DNA of 64,000 nucleotides from Amyelois transitella. Taxonomy: Eukaryota; Arthropoda; Insecta; Lepidoptera; Pyralidae. The notes under the pieces were generated by a model, which saw only the letters and a program-made list of their open reading frames with translations, ran no database searches and was not told the origin of the DNA. How positions within the stretch are numbered: the stretch's first letter is position 1; each line of letters starts with the position of its first letter. The translations under genes were made by a program, and so were the position numbers. The stretch covers positions 7,356,001 to 7,420,000 of the forward strand of contig NC_083522.1 of NCBI RefSeq assembly GCF_032362555.1, in the 5' to 3' direction. Below are positions 59,578 through 64,000 of the stretch, piece after piece.

Positions 59578-59882
59578 GTAAGTATTTATTGTATTAAACA
59601 TTCTCTTACAATACACAATTATAATAGGTAAATTATTACACAACCAATCCAACATAACCTATTTTTTGTAATCAGGTCCGGAAGACTCTTCTTGCTAATT
59701 TCAACCAAGTGTTTCTCATTTTAATATCACTTGGCAGTGGAATCCACAATTTTTCTGGTGTTTTTATACTTGTATTCTTGCATTCAGGAACAAGACACCA
59801 ACAATATGTATTGTAATTCATTATTACAAAAATCTTTTTACTTTAGTCTTACGTAGAGCCGTATTGTTTACTAAAAGTATGA

Positions 59883-60004
59883 CTATTTGAATCTCACTAT
59901 TTGAATCTCAATTCTATCATTAAGCCAAGCGGCTGAGCGTTGCCTTTAAGTCTTTTGATGATTGTTGGCTCTGTCTACCCCGCATAGACGTGATTATATG
60001 TTAT
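59883..60004 (+). repeat. SINE family A 3' fragment
   Basis: Contains CTCAATTCTATCATTAAGCC and GATTGTTGGCTCTGTCTACC; the ACTATTTGAATCTC block is doubled at its start. Confidence 0.75.
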
Positions 60005-60199
60005 GTATCCGTTTACCTCTTCTGCGCAACCACGACCACTCTGACAAGAGTGTATGCATGTATATATGTATCTATGCACAGCCAAAACCACCGAAATTAT
60101 TTCGCAGATATTTGGTAAAATACAAAGATCTTCAACTAGCTATAAATGCCAATGCCGCCAGCCTTTTGGGCACTTTACCTCGGGACTCCGTTCTGCCAG

Positions 60200-60983
60200 G
60201 ATTTTCATTTTTGCAAATAAGTGTTAGTAATATATTTAGTATACCTAAGTATATTAATAGATTTATCTTTCAGTTTTCCTTAATTAGTCAAAATTCAAAA
60301 TTCAAAATTTTTATTCATTATTATAGGATATTATTATATCGCTTAATAATTGTCGTATGGTTTAACAACTTGGTTGACGTCAAATAAATTACTTAAAAAC
60401 TAAGTTTACTGCCGCTTCCAAGGCGTCAGTGCAGAAGAAGCGGTAACAAACTGCACTGCAGCATTTTCATCAACAACGTCAACTTCACAATATTAAATTA
60501 TACTTAGAATAGAATGTGGACGGGAGAATACATTGTTCACGGGAGATTTATATATTTATGAGATTTAATATTGAAAAAAGAAAAATATATATATATATAT
60601 ATATATATTATGGATTGCCAATTTTAAAAAGATTTATGTACAGAGTGTACTGAAATTTTGATTTAAGTTCAAATTAAACTACAATTAATTACGAAGTTCC
60701 TGTGCCAAGCTCGAGCCAGATGTTAAGGTTTATTTACGTTTAATAAACTTGTATTGAACAAATACAAATTGTTATACATAATAACGAAAAATATACCTAA
60801 AATGTTAATATAAATACCCGCGAAAGCGACGGTCGGTAACAACTAACATTTAATACTAAATCCATTTAATTAAATTTAGAGTCTCTTAAATTTTCACATG
60901 CCATATTTCTTATCGCTAGGACCAGCGCGGTCTATCTACTTGATATTTTATTTTCGCCATTTGATAAACTAGTCGCCTGTAAG
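60200..60983. other. Non-coding AT-rich stretch
   Basis: No supported gene. Holds an (AT)n microsatellite at 60585-60608. Confidence 0.5.
60585..60608. repeat. (AT)n microsatellite
   Basis: About 12 AT units. Confidence 0.95.
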
Positions 60984-61240
60984 TAGCGTTGCCAGGCATC
61001 CGGATAAAGCCGGACATAGTTTGGCTATTTGATCGCATGTCCGGCCAAAATAAACGGTGTCCGTTTTGTCCGGCTTTTGTTAGGCTTTTTAAATTTCCCA
61101 AACAAGGGAGAGCCGTCGCCTGCGCTCTGCGGCGCGGCGGCGGTGGTCGCTTGTTTGGGAAATCGAGGCTACTACCGATGATATAGGGTGTCCGGCTTTT
61201 TTTTTAACTGGCTGGTCTGTCCGGCGACCTGGCAACCCTA
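60984..61240. mobile_element. hAT-like MITE with 8-bp target duplication
   Basis: A 257-bp element with ends TAGCGTTGCCAGG and the inverse of TAGGGTTGCCAGG (one mismatch). The 8 bp outside are CCTGTAAG on the left and TCTGTAAG on the right (7 of 8), the duplication length of hAT transposons. Further in, CCGGACA blocks are mirrored. A second inner palindrome (TTTCCCAAACAAG ... CTTGTTTGGGAAA) encloses a GC-rich core. No coding capacity. Confidence 0.82.
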
Positions 61241-62532
61241 TCTGTAAGCAAGCGTGATCGTGATTGACAATCAGAAGTTGAGTGACAAGTTCTACAATAT
61301 GGCGTCATTCGTTTAGTAACGAATCTTTACTGGCGCACACATATGTATAACGGGGTAGTCTGTTGGTTGCCTCCTTCATTTGGTATGAGAATTTTATGTC
61401 ATCTTATTATAGCGCTCATCATTAAAGCTCATTTGCTAGTACAAGGTTTTATACCGCTGCGTCATTGACCGCAGCGCAGAAGACAGATGGAGTGATTGAC
61501 ACAAACAGTGAGAAAAATGGAAAATTTTAATACAATAAAAAATAAATAAAAAAAATTTAAATGTAAAGAAATCATTATGTTTAAGTTCCGTGTTAAGTTC
61601 TGTGGAGTTCTGTGGAGTCCAAAGTTCACATTAGTGAATTTAAGTAGTGTTTGGTTAGAGGGGTATGTTTGAATTTTGTTAACCGATTTAAAGCAGGAGG
61701 TTCTCAATTCGACACTATTTTTGCTTTGTATGTCACTACAAATCCCCGGTATTTTAAAACCATAAGTAGAATGTCCGTATGGTTCCATAAACAAATGATC
61801 CCAAATTTGGTGAAGGTCTGCACATAAATGTGGAAGATATTTCAGGGAACACCTTAAAGATATATATAAATATTAACACCTTTTAAATAGAATACGTTAA
61901 GTATAAGTTTTGTTAGTTTAATTTTTAATTATTGTTAGCTATTTAGTGTTTTTTCAAGTAAGCTTTATTTTTTTTTATTGAAAAGTTCTATTAGGAACTG
62001 GCTAATTGCGAGTCTGGCCATGTAAGCTTTAGTAGATACCCGTTGCAATAAAGAACTAAATATTGTAAGTGGCCATGAATTCGTCTCTCGTGCGATAATA
62101 TTGACGATGCGCGTGCCATGCAACGGTGGCTGGTTTTCGAAATCCACCAAGCCGTTCAGGCTGTAGCACAGGACATAGTAATCTACAAGTATATAAACAC
62201 ATTACCTCCTTTTGTTGCATTCGGGTTAAAATGGATTCAATTAAACAATGGTACTATAGTAAACAAAGATTTATTAACATTAAACATCTAACTTAAATGT
62301 GTAAAACAAGCTTTTACGTTTACTCATTTATGAAACTACAATAGTAAATAACAAATTTAATTAGAAATTTCACTGTTTTAAAGAATTTTCTATAATATTA
62401 TAATCTACAATGCGTTAAGTTGATTTTCAGTAAAATATTGTGTAACATAGAATTTTCTAAGAAATCTTATATACACATTTTAGAACGTTGTAAGTTACGT
62501 ATAGGTACGAGTAATTTATTTGAATAAAAGCA
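61241..62532. other. Spacer between MITE and lipase relic
   Basis: No supported gene. Two minus-strand open frames (61462-61794, 61965-62150) show no recognised family; the second has a protein-like composition but no context. Confidence 0.45.
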
Positions 62533-63782
62533 TTATTTGTATTTATCAAGAAATTTATGCAAATATGGGAAAAAATGTTCTGACATTTTGCTTCCCCAAA
62601 TGAAGTCTATATGGCTAAATTTTTCTAGTGGCATTTCGAAATAGTCAACGTTTGGGAGAGCATCTCGAAGCATGCGCGTATCTGGAACAGTGGCGAGATA
62701 GTCATTCTTACCCACCATCAGAACTACTTTAGTTGAAACATTTGTCAAATTATATAATGGCGCCACTGGGGATTTATATTTGATCAAATTTCCAACAAGT
62801 CCATAATTAAACTTACCAAAATGTCTGTCTACTAATTGGCCCGCGTGTGCAAAAAGCTTGACTGAGGTGCCGGCGAAGTATTGTGCCACTAGCAGAGGAA
62901 TAAATTCTGGTTCTAGCTGGTCTGGGTCTGGGCCCAATAATGGAAAAAAAAAGTCATTAAGGCAAATCTTGTAACTCACATCGCCATATTCCGTACATAA
63001 GTTTTGAAGAATTCTTCTTAAAGTACAATTCACATTCAATATTTCTACTTCTCCACGCGCGGTGTACGTTGTATATACTTCTGGCAAAAGCACTCGAGCG
63101 TTGCTGGCTATACCTCGCAAATGTTGCACGAAGAAAACTGGTCCCAAAGCAATAAATACCTTGACCTTATTATTATATTCGGGTCTGTTGGCGCCCATCA
63201 CAAAAAAGTTTAAGGTGCCTTGAGAGTGGCCTATCCCTATCAGCTGGGATTTGCCAGTTCTTTCCAGAACTTCATCTATCATGGCAGGATAGTCGTAAGA
63301 ACCATTTTCTTCGAAGAAGAGAAGTCCCAAAACTCTTTGTCTACATCCGGGTCCAATGTGGCGTGATGTCTGCTGAATCGGTTTCCTCTAAAATTTCCGA
63401 TCCAAACATCGTAACCAGATTGTGCCAAGTGTATAGCCGGAGAAGAATTGTGTCTGAGACAATACGTATCTGAAGAATCCAAGAAGCCGTGTAGCATAAT
63501 TATGGGCAGATCTTGAGTGATATTATCGTTAACGATATGGAACATCTTGAGGATGTACCCGTCTTCGGTAGTGACGTCTATTTCTTCAGAGTCATATCCC
63601 GTATTGCGAATTAGTTTTGTTGTGTTCAGTCTGTCTATCTCAGGGAGATCGGTATGAATATAAAATGTTTTACCTTCAATTGTGAGTGGGACAGTATCTT
63701 CAGAAGATTCTAATTGACAGGCACAAAAAGAGGTTAATAGTGGAATTAAAATAATTGAGTATAATATTCTATCAGATGCCAT
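62533..63782 (-). pseudogene. Acid-lipase-like paralogue broken by a frameshift
   Basis: Paralogue of the gene at 57394-58704. The N-terminal frame (63782 down to about 63310) begins with a signal peptide (MASDRILYSIILIPLLTSFC) and includes IIMLHGFLDSSD and DVWIGNFRGNRFSRHH. The C-terminal frame (about 63320 down to 62533) has EENGSYDYPAMID, GHSQG (nucleophile Ser), GKNDYLA (Asp) and SHIDF (His). The frames do not join: in TTCTCTTCTTCGAAG, near 63305-63325, two extra bases relative to the paralogue shift the frame. All catalytic residues survive, so the break is either recent or a sequencing or assembly error. No intron site fits the spot. Confidence 0.88.
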
Positions 63783-63865
63783 GTTTAAAATGAGAAATGA
63801 AGCTTACGTGATAACTGCACTACACTGGTCAAGGCAGAGATTATTTTATTGTGATCAACTACGAC

Positions 63866-63882
63866 TTTCTATTTTATAACTT
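63866..63882 (-). promoter_or_regulatory. TATA-like element upstream of the lipase relic
   Basis: The minus strand reads AAGTTATAAAATAGAAAG about 90 bp before the ATG at 63782. Weak, position-based call. Confidence 0.35.
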
Positions 63883-64000
63883 GCGAATATGACGCCACCT
63901 GGCAATTAAAATGATAATTTTTCTTATTATTTGTTAAGTGGGCCCAAAACAATACAATTCATTTACAAAACAATTTAAACATTTAAATAATTTTTGGGGA

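Noticed and set aside
60108..60200. Second exon for the frame starting at 59450
   Set aside because: The phase fits, but no family continuation and no clear donor; mentioned only in the evidence.
61462..61794. 110-codon minus-strand frame
   Set aside because: Low-complexity hydrophobic end and no domain; likely chance.
61965..62150. 61-codon minus-strand frame
   Set aside because: Composition is protein-like but no homologue was recognised and no exon borders fit.
1..64000. CRISPR arrays, rRNA genes, bacterial operons
   Set aside because: None seen; the direct repeats present are transposable elements, microsatellites or local exon duplications, and all genes are eukaryotic with introns or are intronless paralogues.

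Overview
The window looks like nuclear DNA of a moth or butterfly (Lepidoptera). The evidence is an AT-rich background, insect-type orthologues with spliced exons, several tRNA-headed SINE families, and introns loaded with transposable elements. The species cannot be named from the sequence alone. Exon limits below were set by hand from GT/AG sites, reading phase and remembered family conservation; no alignment program was run.

Layout, left to right: (1) 377-1853 (+), the last three exons of RIC1, a subunit of the Rab6 exchange factor. (2) 5224-34048 (+), Bicaudal D (BicD), 12 coding exons, about 730 aa. Its 18.8-kb intron 2 holds an 11-kb pogo/Tigger-like DNA transposon whose transposase is cut in two by a 6.5-kb Ty3/gypsy-type LTR retrotransposon with identical LTRs and open gag, pol and integrase frames. 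Intron 4 holds a second, internally deleted pogo-like element that ends 13 bp before an exon. (3) 34049-39882, the BicD 3' flank and a gene-free stretch. (4) 39883-49868 (-), muskelin, 14 coding exons, about 822 aa, with repeat-packed introns. (5) 50503-52056 (+), NAD(P)HX dehydratase (NAXD), two exons, divergent from muskelin. (6) 52876-56259 (+), the first five exons of FAM91A1; the rest is not visible. (7) 57394-58704 (-) an intact intronless secreted acid-lipase-like gene and 62533-63782 (-) a paralogue broken by a frameshift. (8) A hAT-like MITE, a lone start exon of unknown function, and scattered SINEs.

RIC1 (with RGP1) activates Rab6, BicD is a Rab6 effector that recruits dynein, and FAM91A1 works in the WDR11 complex in vesicle capture at the trans-Golgi. 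Three of the five non-lipase genes therefore touch Golgi traffic, although nothing here proves that the clustering matters. Muskelin (CTLH E3 ligase adaptor) and NAXD (metabolite repair) are unrelated housekeeping genes.

Most notable observations: a small membrane-anchored protein frame upstream of gag in the young retrotransposon; a 116-bp tandem duplication that repeats a BicD exon end together with its splice donor; a possible extra terminal exon of BicD; an in-frame open extension after the BicD stop; and a LINE-like 3' tail shared with the commonest SINE of the window.
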